A DNA stretch of 64,000 nucleotides from Nostoc sp. FACHB-892 (GTDB lineage: Bacteria; Cyanobacteriota; Cyanobacteriia; Cyanobacteriales; Nostocaceae). The notes below the pieces were generated by a model. The model ran no database searches, was not told the origin of the DNA, and worked only from the letters and a program-made list of their open reading frames with translations. Shown here in pieces: positions 42,859 to 51,650 of the stretch. Within the stretch, counting starts at the first letter, position 1. Each line of letters starts with the position of its first letter. The stretch spans positions 80,399-144,398 of the forward strand of contig NZ_JACJTR010000021.1 of assembly GCF_014698795.1 (NCBI RefSeq), read 5' to 3'. The translations under genes were made by a program, and so were the position numbers.

Positions 42859-45800
42859 ATGAATACTTTACAAAAGCAACAGCTATCAACATCTCCAAGT
42901 CCAATAATTAGTACTCAATCATCTTTACAGAGTATTGATCAAGCACAACCCAGTATTTCTGCTAGCGCCAGCTTGCTCTCTCAGGGAGATGGACTCAAAG
43001 CAGAGTACTACGACAACATAAACTTCACCAACCTGAAGCAAACTCGCATAGATCCGACAGTCAACTTTAACTGGGGTCGTAGTTCTCCAGATCCATCCAT
43101 CGGTGCAGATACCTTCTCAGCGCGTTGGACAGGTCAAGTGAAAGCCGAGTACAGCGAGACTTACAAGTTCCATACTACTGCTGATGATGGTGTGCGACTG
43201 TGGGTTAATAATCAACTACTCATCGATAAGTTTGCCAATCAATCTGCCACAGAACATACTGGTGCGATCGCACTGGTTGCAGGTCAGAAGTACGATATTA
43301 AACTTGAGTACTACGAAAATAGATACGATGCCGTTTCTCGACTGTCTTGGTCAAGTTCCTCTCAGACCAAAGAAATCATTCCCCAGTCTCAACTGTATAG
43401 TAATGGCAACGGACTCAAAGCAGAGTACTACGACAACATCGACTTCACCAACTTGAAGCAAACTCGCACAGATCCGACAGTCAACTTTAACTGGGGTCGT
43501 AGTTCTCCAGATCCATCCATCGGTGCAGATACCTTCTCAGTGCGTTGGACAGGCCAAGTGAAAGCCGAGTACAGCGAGACTTACAAGTTCCATACTACTG
43601 CTGATGATGGTGTGCGACTGTGGGTTAATAATCAACTACTCATCGATAAGTTTGCCAATCAATCTGCCACAGAACATACTGGTGCGATCGCACTGGTTGC
43701 AGGTCAGAAGTACGATATTAAACTTGAGTACTACGAAAATAGATACGATGCTGTTTCTCGACTGTCTTGGTCAAGTTCCTCTCAGACCAAAGAAATCATT
43801 CCCCAGTCTCAACTGTATTCATCAGATATTCAGACCGCTATCACCTTGGGATCATCTTCCACGACAGTTAACGAAGGCGCTGGTAGCGTGACCATAACGT
43901 TGCTGAAAACTGGTGATTTAAGCAGCACATCTTCAATCAAGTATGCAACTATAGGTGGTACTGCCAAGGCAGGAGTTGACTACGGAACTGAAGGTACCGA
44001 AAGCGCTGGAACACTTATTTTTGCGCCAGGACAAAGCAGCAAACAGATATCCATTCCAATCAATGACGATTCTTTAGCAGAGCCAGAGGAAACCTTTAGT
44101 TTTGTCATTGATCAAGCAGAGGGGGCAACACTAGGACTTCAAAGAACTCTTGGAATTACGATTCAAGATAATGATCGCTCTAGCCTAGACTTCACTCAGC
44201 CAGTAGTTAATGAGGATGACGGTACTGCTACGGTGACAGTTACACGGGGTAACACTACGGGGACTGCTAGTCTAAATTACACAACCGTGGATGGGACTGC
44301 GAAAGCTGGTTCTGACTACCAGGCTGTATCTGGAACCTTAGCCTTTGCAGCAGGACAAGCCAGCAAGACCATTGTTATCCCCATTATTAATAATACAGTT
44401 GGGGAGGTAAATGAAACATTTACTTTGAAGTTTAGTAACGCCGTTGGAGTGCAGCTAAATAGTCAACAGGCAACTATCAATATTATCGATGATGACATTG
44501 GTAACTTTGCTTTAGAGACGGTAGCTGCTGGTTTGAATCTACCCACAGCTTTTGACTGGACATCTGACGGTAACCGGATGTTTATTGCCCAGAAAAATGG
44601 GGTAGTGCAAGTCTTAGACAAAGGCACTTTATTATCAACACCATTTATCGATATTTCTGCACAGGTTAATGATACGCGCGATCGCGGTCTTTTAGGCATT
44701 GCCGTACATCCAGACTTTGGCAAAGCTACAAACCCCAAAAACTACGTTTACCTGTTGTATACCTACGATCCACCAGAAACCGACCCAACCAACCCTAAAA
44801 ACAATCCCAATAGCGGATTGGACAATCCCGATCAGAATGGGAATAGGACTGCACGGCTAACTAGGATAGAAGCTGACCCCAAGACTAATTACACTACTGC
44901 TATTGCTGGCAGTGAAGTAGTGCTGTTGGGTACTAATGGCATTTGGGAAAATATCAATCGTCCAGATGGGAATAGCACAAATGTCTCACTTGGCTACGCA
45001 CCATCAGGAATTCTCAACAAAGATACTGGTAAGCCATTTACCAGCTTGGATGATTATCTCAATAATCTCGATAAAGTCCAAAATGTCCAAAATTTCATAG
45101 CTAACGATAGTGAATCTCACTCAGTTGGTGCTGTGCGCTTTGGCACCGACGGTTCTCTATTTGTCAGCTTAGGAGATGGCACTTCCTACAATGGGAGAGA
45201 TCCGCGAGCAATTCGCGTCCAGGATGTCAATAATCTGTCTGGGAAGATGCTGCGGATTGATGCGATAACTGGTCAAGGCTTATCAAGTAATCCTTTTTAT
45301 AATGGTGATCCCAATAGCAATAGTTCCAAAGTTTATAACTTAGGTTTGCGTAACCCCTTCCGTTTCACAATTGATAAGAGTACCAATACCCCCGTAATTG
45401 GTGATGTTGGCTTTTATTTTTACGAAGAGGTGAATATCGGAAAACCAGGAGCCAACTTTGGCTGGCCATTCTATGAAGGTGGCCTTGATGCAAATAAAAA
45501 TATCGTCAGCTTAAAACAACCTACCTATTCTAAACTGGATGCGGCGGAAGCCTTCTATAAGAGTGGCACAGTTGTAACAGCACCAGCCTACACTTACGAG
45601 CATTTTGGTTCTAATGCTATTACTATGGGTGACTTTTACACAGGCAATACTTTCCCCTCAATCTATCAAGATGCCTTATTCATTGCTGATTTCAGTCAAG
45701 GAACTATCGATGCTTTGAAATTCGATAGTCAGGGCAAATTTGTCTCAGTTAAGCGGTTTGCTTCTCAAGCAGACATACCTAATCTAGGGGTGCCTGTACA

Positions 45801-45900
45801 AATCACCACTGGAAAGGATGGTAATCTTTACTACGCAAACTTGATAGGAGGTGAAATTGCTCGCTTCCGACCTTTGACTACTACTACGCAAACTTCATAG
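42859..45900 (+). CDS. PA14-PA14-Calx-beta-Calx-beta-sugar dehydrogenase (PQQ-type) protein
   Basis: A 1013-residue multi-domain protein, probably secreted although no classical signal peptide is seen. Residues ~45-320 are two PA14 domains (GLKAEYYDNINFTNLKQTR; TADDGVRLWVNNQLLIDKF), almost identical copies. Next are two Calx-beta Ca-binding domains (~325-560; GTAKAGVDYGTEG, GTAKAGSDYQAVSG), then a glucose/sorbosone dehydrogenase propeller (~565-1005; LNLPTAFDWTSDGNRMFIAQ, DTRDRGLLGIAVHPDFG, LGLRNPFRFTID). PA14 suggests carbohydrate binding at the surface. Confidence 0.92.
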   Translation: MNTLQKQQLSTSPSPIISTQSSLQSIDQAQPSISASASLLSQGDGLKAEYYDNINFTNLKQTRIDPTVNFNWGRSSPDPSIGADTFSARWTGQVKAEYSETYKFHTTADDGVRLWVNNQLLIDKFANQSATEHTGAIALVAGQKYDIKLEYYENRYDAVSRLSWSSSSQTKEIIPQSQLYSNGNGLKAEYYDNIDFTNLKQTRTDPTVNFNWGRSSPDPSIGADTFSVRWTGQVKAEYSETYKFHTTADDGVRLWVNNQLLIDKFANQSATEHTGAIALVAGQKYDIKLEYYENRYDAVSRLSWSSSSQTKEIIPQSQLYSSDIQTAITLGSSSTTVNEGAGSVTITLLKTGDLSSTSSIKYATIGGTAKAGVDYGTEGTESAGTLIFAPGQSSKQISIPINDDSLAEPEETFSFVIDQAEGATLGLQRTLGITIQDNDRSSLDFTQPVVNEDDGTATVTVTRGNTTGTASLNYTTVDGTAKAGSDYQAVSGTLAFAAGQASKTIVIPIINNTVGEVNETFTLKFSNAVGVQLNSQQATINIIDDDIGNFALETVAAGLNLPTAFDWTSDGNRMFIAQKNGVVQVLDKGTLLSTPFIDISAQVNDTRDRGLLGIAVHPDFGKATNPKNYVYLLYTYDPPETDPTNPKNNPNSGLDNPDQNGNRTARLTRIEADPKTNYTTAIAGSEVVLLGTNGIWENINRPDGNSTNVSLGYAPSGILNKDTGKPFTSLDDYLNNLDKVQNVQNFIANDSESHSVGAVRFGTDGSLFVSLGDGTSYNGRDPRAIRVQDVNNLSGKMLRIDAITGQGLSSNPFYNGDPNSNSSKVYNLGLRNPFRFTIDKSTNTPVIGDVGFYFYEEVNIGKPGANFGWPFYEGGLDANKNIVSLKQPTYSKLDAAEAFYKSGTVVTAPAYTYEHFGSNAITMGDFYTGNTFPSIYQDALFIADFSQGTIDALKFDSQGKFVSVKRFASQADIPNLGVPVQITTGKDGNLYYANLIGGEIARFRPLTTTTQTS
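42985..43824 (+). repeat. Tandem duplication of a 420-bp PA14-coding unit
   Basis: Two units, about 42985-43404 and 43405-43824, differ at only a few positions (for example CATAAACTTC/CATCGACTTC, GCATAGAT/GCACAGAT, CAGCGCGT/CAGTGCGT). The unit length is exactly 140 codons, so the frame is kept. This indicates recent duplication or gene conversion. Confidence 0.95.
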
Positions 45901-45932
45901 AAGGTGAGATTGCTCGCTTCCGACCTGTTTAA
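45882..45932 (+). pseudogene. Out-of-frame duplicate of the C-terminus of the preceding gene
   Basis: The 51 bases read YYANFIEGEIARFRPV and a stop, nearly the same as YYANLIGGEIARFRPL at 45829-45876, but shifted 53 bp, so in another frame. A small duplication has placed a new stop (TTTTQTS end) and left the second copy of the old end behind. Confidence 0.8.
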
Positions 45933-46080
45933 CGTGACGTGAGTTCGACAAGTCTTATTTGACCTCTCCTCCAACCCCTCTCCGTGTCGGAAAGGGGAGC
46001 AAAAAGCTGAATTTTTCGTTGCTCCTCCCTCTCCGTTTCGGAGAGGGAGGCTGGGAGGGAAAGGTTCATCGAACTCACGT
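45932..46080. mobile_element. MITE-like element with perfect 12-bp inverted ends
   Basis: ACGTGAGTTCGA at 45937-45948 is the exact reverse complement of TCGAACTCACGT at 46069-46080. Inside are CCTCTCC/GGAGAGG and CTCCGTTTCGGAG palindromes. TGTTTA occurs directly at both sides (45926-45931 and 46081-46086), a possible 6-bp target duplication. It lies between the sugar-dehydrogenase gene and the MerA-like gene. No ORF of its own. Confidence 0.75.
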
Positions 46081-46140
46081 TGTTTAGATAACAGTTATCA
46101 GTTATCAGTGAACAGTTGTCTGACTGTTCACTGATTTTGG

Positions 46141-47691
46141 TCAAGATAACTTTGTTAAAAATCCCAACAATTTTTTGGTATTTGATGTCAGAAGGGTTCG
46201 ACGATAAGCATCAGCTGCTTTTTTAATCGCTTCGGCTTGAGTGGGATAAGGATGAATTACACTGCTTAACTTACTCAAACCAATTTTATTCACTATTGCC
46301 GTAGTTACTTCTGATATCATCTCACCTGCGTGACTGGCAACAATAGTTGCGCCAAGAATTTCATCAGACCCCTTTTTATGGTGGATTTTGAGAAATCCTG
46401 ATTCTTCACCATCTGCGATCGCTCGGTCTACACTACTAAAAGGTATTTTGATTGTTGCCACCTCAATACCCAATTTTTGCGCCTCGTGTTCGTATAATCC
46501 TACATGGGCAATTTCTGGGTCAGTATAAGTTACCCACGGCATTACCAGACTACTGAGTTTCGAGCGTCCTAAGCCAAAGGGAGAAAACAGCGTATTTTTA
46601 ATTACAATCCGCGCCGCAGCATCAGCAGCATGGGTAAACTTCCAGTTCATGCAAATATCACCAGCTGCATAAATTTTGGGATTCGTTGTCTGGAGATAAT
46701 CATTTACCTTCACACCTTGGCGCTTGTCGTATTCCACCCCTACTGATTCTAAATTTAAACCTTCCACATTTGGCGATCGCCCCGCACCGACTAAAATTTC
46801 ATCTACTGTCACCGAATCTCGATGACCATTGGAGGAAAAGTAAAGCCGCTTCCCCTCAGTAACAGTTACCACTTCTTCCAACTTAGAATTCAGCACCACG
46901 CGAATTCCTTCATTAACCAAAACCTTTTGGAGAATTTTGGCAGCCTCAGCATCTTCTTTATTCAGAAGATGAGAACCGCTATGGAAAAGTACCACCTCAG
47001 AACCCAAGCGTCGGAAAGCTTGCGCCAATTCGCAACCAATGGGGCCGCCACCAATTACCGCTAAACGTTCCGGTCGTTGAATCAGCGAAAAAACCGTCTC
47101 ATTAGTTAAATAACCCGCCTTTTCAATTCCCGGAATCGACAGTTGTGCGGCTCTTGCACCAGTAGCAATTACAGCTTTTTTAAACCGGAGGGTTTTATCG
47201 CCAACTTCTACGGTATTTTTACTCGCAAATCGACCGCTACCCAAAAAGACATCGACACCCAACGATGAGAACCGCTCCGCCGAGTCGTTATGGCTGATAC
47301 CAGCTCTTACCCGCCGCATCCTTGCCATGACTTTGGGAAAATCAACATCAATATTGTGTTGGGGAATATTAACTCCCAAGTTTTGAGCATTCCAGATTTC
47401 GCCAACAACCCGAGCAGACCGAATAATAGTTTTAGATGGTACACAACCAAAATTTAAGCAATCCCCACCCATGAGATGCTTTTCAATTATCGCCACTTTT
47501 AAACCCAAATCCAGACCCGCCGCACCCGCAGCCACCACTAACCCCGCAGTACCAGCACCAATTACCACCAAATCGTAAACATCTGTCGGTTGAGGATTAA
47601 CCCAATTTGGCGGATGGACGTAAGACACCAACTTTTGGTTATACTCATCCGTTGGGCGAACTGTAACTCTCTCTAAATCTGAATTGAACAT
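46141..47691 (-). CDS. MerA-like FAD-dependent pyridine nucleotide-disulphide oxidoreductase
   Basis: A 516-residue flavoprotein of the dihydrolipoamide dehydrogenase / mercuric reductase group. FAD-binding GAGTAG (residues 45-50), redox-active disulphide GGDCLNFGCVPSKT (Cys78 and Cys83), NAD-binding GGGPIGCELAQAF, a second FAD motif with IYAAGDICMN and a C-terminal HPYPTQAEAIKKAAD. It lacks the N-terminal HMA domain and the C-terminal vicinal Cys pair of true MerA, so mercury reduction is unlikely. It follows two TVP38 genes on the same strand. Confidence 0.92.
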   Translation of the reverse strand: MFNSDLERVTVRPTDEYNQKLVSYVHPPNWVNPQPTDVYDLVVIGAGTAGLVVAAGAAGLDLGLKVAIIEKHLMGGDCLNFGCVPSKTIIRSARVVGEIWNAQNLGVNIPQHNIDVDFPKVMARMRRVRAGISHNDSAERFSSLGVDVFLGSGRFASKNTVEVGDKTLRFKKAVIATGARAAQLSIPGIEKAGYLTNETVFSLIQRPERLAVIGGGPIGCELAQAFRRLGSEVVLFHSGSHLLNKEDAEAAKILQKVLVNEGIRVVLNSKLEEVVTVTEGKRLYFSSNGHRDSVTVDEILVGAGRSPNVEGLNLESVGVEYDKRQGVKVNDYLQTTNPKIYAAGDICMNWKFTHAADAAARIVIKNTLFSPFGLGRSKLSSLVMPWVTYTDPEIAHVGLYEHEAQKLGIEVATIKIPFSSVDRAIADGEESGFLKIHHKKGSDEILGATIVASHAGEMISEVTTAIVNKIGLSKLSSVIHPYPTQAEAIKKAADAYRRTLLTSNTKKLLGFLTKLS

Positions 47692-47926
47692 TGGTGGAAC
47701 CTCATTTGAGAATTGGAAATGCTCAAGCCAACGCCTTTGCGTTCTTCAAAATTAAGAATCCCTATAAATTTAGGCGGCTCAATTTTTTATTTTTAATGCT
47801 TATTTAATAACGAATACAGTCTTTAAACTGTTTTGTCCGTCTGGAATTGACAGATACTATTGAAGCTTTTCTGTATAAAGGTTTCAACAATGGATAATTT
47901 ATCTTTAGCAGAAGGAGTTTGAATTT

Positions 47927-48709
47927 TTAATTACTACTTACCTCCTCTTCTAAAGCTTTTCGCGCAATCCGGGTGACATAAACTGTGACAGCTACTGTAG
48001 CAATCAAACCCAAAATCCGAATTGCCCATTGTAAAGTCGGGTTGGTGGGTTGAGCTTCAGTACCAATCATGGCAAGATTACCTGCAAGAGAACCAATATA
48101 AACGTACATGATGGTTCCGGGAATCATTCCTACAGAGCCGATGAAGTAGTCTTTAAGTGAAACTCCTGTGATGCCAAAGGCATAGTTTAATAAGTTGAAA
48201 GGAAATATAGGTGAGAGTCGCGTTAACAGGACAATTTTTAATCCTTCTCTACCAACCGCTTGGTCAATGGCGGCAAATTTTTTATTATCTGCGATTTTAT
48301 CAGCAACCCAGCCCCTTGCTAAATAACGTCCCACAAGGAAAGCAGCAGTAGCACCAAGGGTTGCACCGATAAATACGTAGAGAGAACCCCAAACTGCACC
48401 AAAAATCACACCTGCTCCCAAGGTGAGAATAGAACCTGGGAAAAAAGCAACGGTAGCGATAATGTAAAGGGCAATAAAAGCGATCGCTCCCACTGTACCA
48501 AGGCTATCAATCCACTGCAAGGCATCCCGTAAAATTGCTTGGGGATTAAAAGAATTTGGATTTGCAGATTCTTGTGCTACAGCCGGGTCTGTGTTTAATA
48601 TGAAAATGCTCGCCAATGCCAGCAATATTAATACACTTAGGTTAAAAAACTTATGCAATTTTCTGGCATTAATATTTTTAAATATCTGAATGGTTGTTAG
48701 TTTTGTCAT
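47927..48709 (-). CDS. TVP38/TMEM64 family membrane protein
   Basis: A 260-residue SNARE-associated (VTT/DedA-superfamily) integral membrane protein with about five to six hydrophobic segments. Family core: FFPGSILTLGAGVIFG then VWGSLYVFIGATLGATAAF, and LLTRLSPIFPFNLLNYAFG then ITGVSLKDYFIGS. It overlaps the upstream paralogue by about 32 bp (48678-48709), so an ATG nearer the first hydrophobic segment or translational coupling is possible. DedA-superfamily proteins act as lipid scramblases or flippases; function here is inferred from the family. Confidence 0.9.
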   Translation of the reverse strand: MTKLTTIQIFKNINARKLHKFFNLSVLILLALASIFILNTDPAVAQESANPNSFNPQAILRDALQWIDSLGTVGAIAFIALYIIATVAFFPGSILTLGAGVIFGAVWGSLYVFIGATLGATAAFLVGRYLARGWVADKIADNKKFAAIDQAVGREGLKIVLLTRLSPIFPFNLLNYAFGITGVSLKDYFIGSVGMIPGTIMYVYIGSLAGNLAMIGTEAQPTNPTLQWAIRILGLIATVAVTVYVTRIARKALEEEVSSN

Positions 48710-49436
48710 GGTTTATTATTTCTTCTAATGCCACACTTTGAGCTAGAGCTTTCTGAGCAACTTTTGTGATGTACACAGTCACAGCAACGGTAGCAATCAA
48801 CCCAACTACTCGCATTATCCATTGCCAGACTTGAGTTTCTGGAGTAATTGGTTGATTAGACGTGTTAATCATGGCAAGATTACCTGCAAGAGAACCAATA
48901 TAAACGTACATCACACTACCAGGAATAATGCCAAAGGAACCCAATATATAGTCTTTGAGGGAAACCTGTGTTACTCCAAAAGCGTAATTCAATAAATTGA
49001 AGGGAAAAACGGGACAAAGACGAGTTAAAAAGACAATTTTCCATCCCTCTTTAGCAACTGCTAAATCAATCGCTTTAAATTTAGGATGTTTGTCCATTTG
49101 TCGAGAAACCCAATCCCGTGAAAGGTAGCGTCCAATGATAAAAGCCAAGATTGCCCCGACTATTGCCGCAATTAGCACATATACTGACCCCCAAAACACT
49201 CCAAACAGACAACCGCCTTTGAGCGTTAAGAGAGAACCGGGTATAAATAGTAATGTTGCCAAGTTGTAAATTACTATGTACACAATAGGCCCTAAGACTC
49301 CAAGACTCTCAACCCAAATGACTGAGGTTTGTAAAAGTCCCTGAATGTTTAACTGTTTAGCGACAATTATGAGAGTGGCAATTAAGCAACTTAAGAGTAG
49401 TAGTTTGAGTTTGGCATTTAATACAGGCTTCCTCAT
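48678..49436 (-). CDS. TVP38/TMEM64 family membrane protein (tandem paralogue)
   Basis: A 252-residue paralogue of the next gene, with the same order of motifs: FIPGSLLTLKGGCLFGVFWG, SVYVLIAAIVGAILAFIIGR, FLTRLCPVFPFNLLNYAFG and VSLKDYILGSFGIIPGSVMY. It is the first gene of a three-gene minus-strand operon (TVP38, TVP38, MerA-like), a combination often seen in cyanobacteria and plants' plastid homologues. Its 5' region is a 21-bp tandem array. Confidence 0.9.
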   Translation of the reverse strand: MRKPVLNAKLKLLLLSCLIATLIIVAKQLNIQGLLQTSVIWVESLGVLGPIVYIVIYNLATLLFIPGSLLTLKGGCLFGVFWGSVYVLIAAIVGAILAFIIGRYLSRDWVSRQMDKHPKFKAIDLAVAKEGWKIVFLTRLCPVFPFNLLNYAFGVTQVSLKDYILGSFGIIPGSVMYVYIGSLAGNLAMINTSNQPITPETQVWQWIMRVVGLIATVAVTVYITKVAQKALAQSVALEEIINHDKTNNHSDI

Positions 49437-49452
49437 TTTTATAAGTTTTACC

Positions 49453-49620
49453 TTCAGAACTTGAAAATTCGTGTTCAGAACCTGAAACTTCGTGTTCAGA
49501 ACTTGAAACTTCGTGTTCAGAACTTGAAACTTCGTGTTCAGAACTTGAAACTTCGTGTTCAGAACCTGAAACTTCGTGTTCAGAACTTGAAACTTCGTGT
49601 TTAGAACTTGAAACTTCGTG
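49453..49620. repeat. 21-bp tandem array (8 units) in the TVP38 upstream region
   Basis: Eight head-to-tail units of the TTCAGAACTTGAAACTTCG (plus TG) type fill the 247-bp gap between the first TVP38 gene and the GT2 gene. Variation is limited to a few sites (CTT/CCT; TTCA/TTTA; AAA/AAC). Without spacers, so not a CRISPR. It starts 16 bp upstream of the start codon at 49436, so it lies in the promoter or 5' leader. Confidence 0.9.
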
Positions 49621-49682
49621 TTTAGACCCTTAACATTTCAAATCCAATGCCCCTAAGATATACTAAGCAGATGAGAAATAGC

Positions 49683-50393
49683 TTAAATTCTTTTAAATTT
49701 TTCTCGGCAATACCAGCTACAAATTCGTTCAGGTGAAACGCCGAGTAAATAAGCAATAATTACTATTTGATTAAGTAGCGTAGTTTTAAATACTCCCTTT
49801 TGCAACCATCTACGGGCTGAGGTAACAACTGGTGTAGGGATAATTACAATCCGTCCGATGCGTTTTAAACGACGGATAAGTTCAAAGTCTTCCATGATAG
49901 GCAATTCAGGGAAACCGCCAATTTGCTGAAATACTGCTTTTGTTAAAAAAATTGCTTGGTCGCCGTAGGGCATTTGGTAAAAATGCGATCGCACATTTAC
50001 ACCCAACTCCACCCATCTTAAACTTAAAAGCGATGCATCAATCCGCAAGTTAAATGCACCAGCCACATTCCCAGGTTGTTGTAGCGCTGTGCCAACCATC
50101 TCATCAAACCCAATCGGTAAACGGGTATCTGCATGGAGAAACAGCAGAATCTCCCCGGTAGCAGCTACAGCACCCGCATTCATTTGCACAGCACGGCCGG
50201 GAGACGATGAGATAACTTTGACACCTAAAGACTGAGCTATTTCTATGGTGTCATCTTTGGAGCCACCATCTACTATGATTACTTCTATATTTGTGTTGAG
50301 TTGAGTAGTTACAATTGCTTCTTTAATATTCTCTGCTTCATTAAGAGTCGGAATAATAATAGAAATCCTAGCTGCGTCAATATTCTGACTCAT
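49683..50393 (-). CDS. Glycosyltransferase family 2 (TIGR04283-type)
   Basis: A 236-residue GT-A fold inverting glycosyltransferase of the group annotated as TIGR04283 (DpaG-like). N-terminal ISIIPTLNEAENIKEAIVTT, VIIVDGGSKDDT (nucleotide-binding Asp), LLFLHADTRLP (DxD-like HAD) and the MEDFELIRRLKRIGR catalytic segment. No long membrane segment other than a hydrophobic C-terminal stretch. ATG 50393. It probably transfers sugar to lipid or glycan; substrate unknown. Confidence 0.9.
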   Translation of the reverse strand: MSQNIDAARISIIIPTLNEAENIKEAIVTTQLNTNIEVIIVDGGSKDDTIEIAQSLGVKVISSSPGRAVQMNAGAVAATGEILLFLHADTRLPIGFDEMVGTALQQPGNVAGAFNLRIDASLLSLRWVELGVNVRSHFYQMPYGDQAIFLTKAVFQQIGGFPELPIMEDFELIRRLKRIGRIVIIPTPVVTSARRWLQKGVFKTTLLNQIVIIAYLLGVSPERICSWYCREKFKRI

Positions 50394-50442
50394 AATTGCT
50401 TACAATTTAGCTAAAGTTGATGTCATCCTCAAGATAATCCCT

Positions 50443-51021
50443 ATGTCAGCTATCACGGTCAACTTGAACCCTATTATCCAACTCACCGATAACCAATTTT
50501 ATCAACTTTGTCGGGAAAACCCTGAAGTGAAATTTGAACGCAATGCAGAGGGGAAACTACTAATAATGCCACCTACAGGCGGAGAAACTGGAAATCGCAA
50601 TTCAGAGATTTCGGCAGATTTTGTGATTTGGAATCGCCAAACTCAACTAGGAATTTGCTTCGATTCTTCCACTTGCTTCAAACTTCCCAATGGTGCAAAC
50701 CGTTCTCCTGATGTTGCTTGGATAAGAAAAGAGAGATGGAATGCACTCACACCCGAAGAACAAGAAAAGTTTCCGCCGATCGCACCAGATTTTGTTTTAG
50801 AGTTAATGTCACCAAGCGATAGTTTGCGAGAAACGCAAGCGAAAATGCAGGAATATATCGATAACGGAGTTAAGTTAGGCTGGTTAATTAATCCAAAAAT
50901 GCGTCAGGTAGAAATCTATCGTATTGGTAAACCAATAGAAACACTAGCATCTCCACAAGAATTATTAGGAGAGGATATTTTACCAGGATTTATTTTAAAT
51001 TTACAAATTATCTGGGGATAA
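50443..51021 (+). CDS. Uma2 family (DUF820) putative endonuclease
   Basis: A 192-residue Uma2 protein without the coiled-coil tail seen in the copy at 30096. Conserved order: LLIMPPTGGETGNRNSEISA, GANRSPDVAWIRKERW, PDFVLELMSPSDSLRETQAK (the D...E-x-K-type acidic core) and DNGVKLGWLINPKMRQVEIY. Complete. It is divergent from the GT2 gene. The family is multi-copy in cyanobacteria and has no agreed role. Confidence 0.93.
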   Translation: MSAITVNLNPIIQLTDNQFYQLCRENPEVKFERNAEGKLLIMPPTGGETGNRNSEISADFVIWNRQTQLGICFDSSTCFKLPNGANRSPDVAWIRKERWNALTPEEQEKFPPIAPDFVLELMSPSDSLRETQAKMQEYIDNGVKLGWLINPKMRQVEIYRIGKPIETLASPQELLGEDILPGFILNLQIIWG

Positions 51022-51061
51022 ATATTTGCGATTGCAATTTCACAACAAGCTGCTGTAATAG

Positions 51062-51628
51062 TTATGGAAACCACCAGTGACTTCTATTGCTGTAAAACTG
51101 TAACCGTCCAAAGCCGAGAAATTGTCCGTGGGATTTCTCACCCACCGGGAACGCTGTCACACCCAATAAATAGACACCAGAAAAGCTGGGATTCTTCACA
51201 GGGCGAAGGGCGATTGTAACTGTCTGTCCCGGAGTAACAGGCGGATCAAAATTCACAGTAACGGTTCGTGTCTTGCGTTCTGCTGTGACTGGGCCTAATG
51301 TTAGCCGAGATTCTTTGCGGTCGCTGGTTCCGGCAAAGGCGCGGGTATCATTAAGATCATAGCGGATGTTTTCTGCTCCTTCCCTTTGTGCGATCGTTAC
51401 CTTCTGGAGGGATTCTCCAGCATTTTCCGGCACATTAATCTTGAAATAGTAAGTTGCGCCCCAAACATTAACATCTTTATAAGTAGTTGTTGCCTCAACA
51501 AGTTTCGGCGGTTGGACAAAGTAGACTGTGCCATCTCTAAGCTGCACCGCTTGAGTCACCGGAAGGGTTACTCCTCCAATACCGACTGCTAACGAGAGTG
51601 TTATCCCAAACAAAGTTGCGACGCGCAT
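51062..51628 (-). CDS. DUF2808 domain-containing exported protein
   Basis: A 188-residue exported protein with a signal peptide ending at ...PVTQA, followed by VQLRDGTVYFVQPPKLVEAT and YYFKINVPENAGESLQKVTI, the typical DUF2808 opening, and a late PSFSGVYLLGVTAFPVG segment. The domain is found almost only in cyanobacteria and its function is unknown. It lies 22 bp downstream of the DoxX-family gene on the same strand, and could be cotranscribed with it. Confidence 0.9.
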   Translation of the reverse strand: MRVATLFGITLSLAVGIGGVTLPVTQAVQLRDGTVYFVQPPKLVEATTTYKDVNVWGATYYFKINVPENAGESLQKVTIAQREGAENIRYDLNDTRAFAGTSDRKESRLTLGPVTAERKTRTVTVNFDPPVTPGQTVTIALRPVKNPSFSGVYLLGVTAFPVGEKSHGQFLGFGRLQFYSNRSHWWFP

Positions 51629-51650
51629 AATTCAGATATAAAAAACGCAC

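Noticed and set aside
45929..46144. 71-codon minus-strand ORF over the MITE-like element
   Set aside because: It consists of repeat sequence with no family resemblance or ribosome-binding site.
49453..49620. Possible CRISPR array
   Set aside because: The 21-bp units are directly adjacent with no unique spacers, and no cas genes are nearby.
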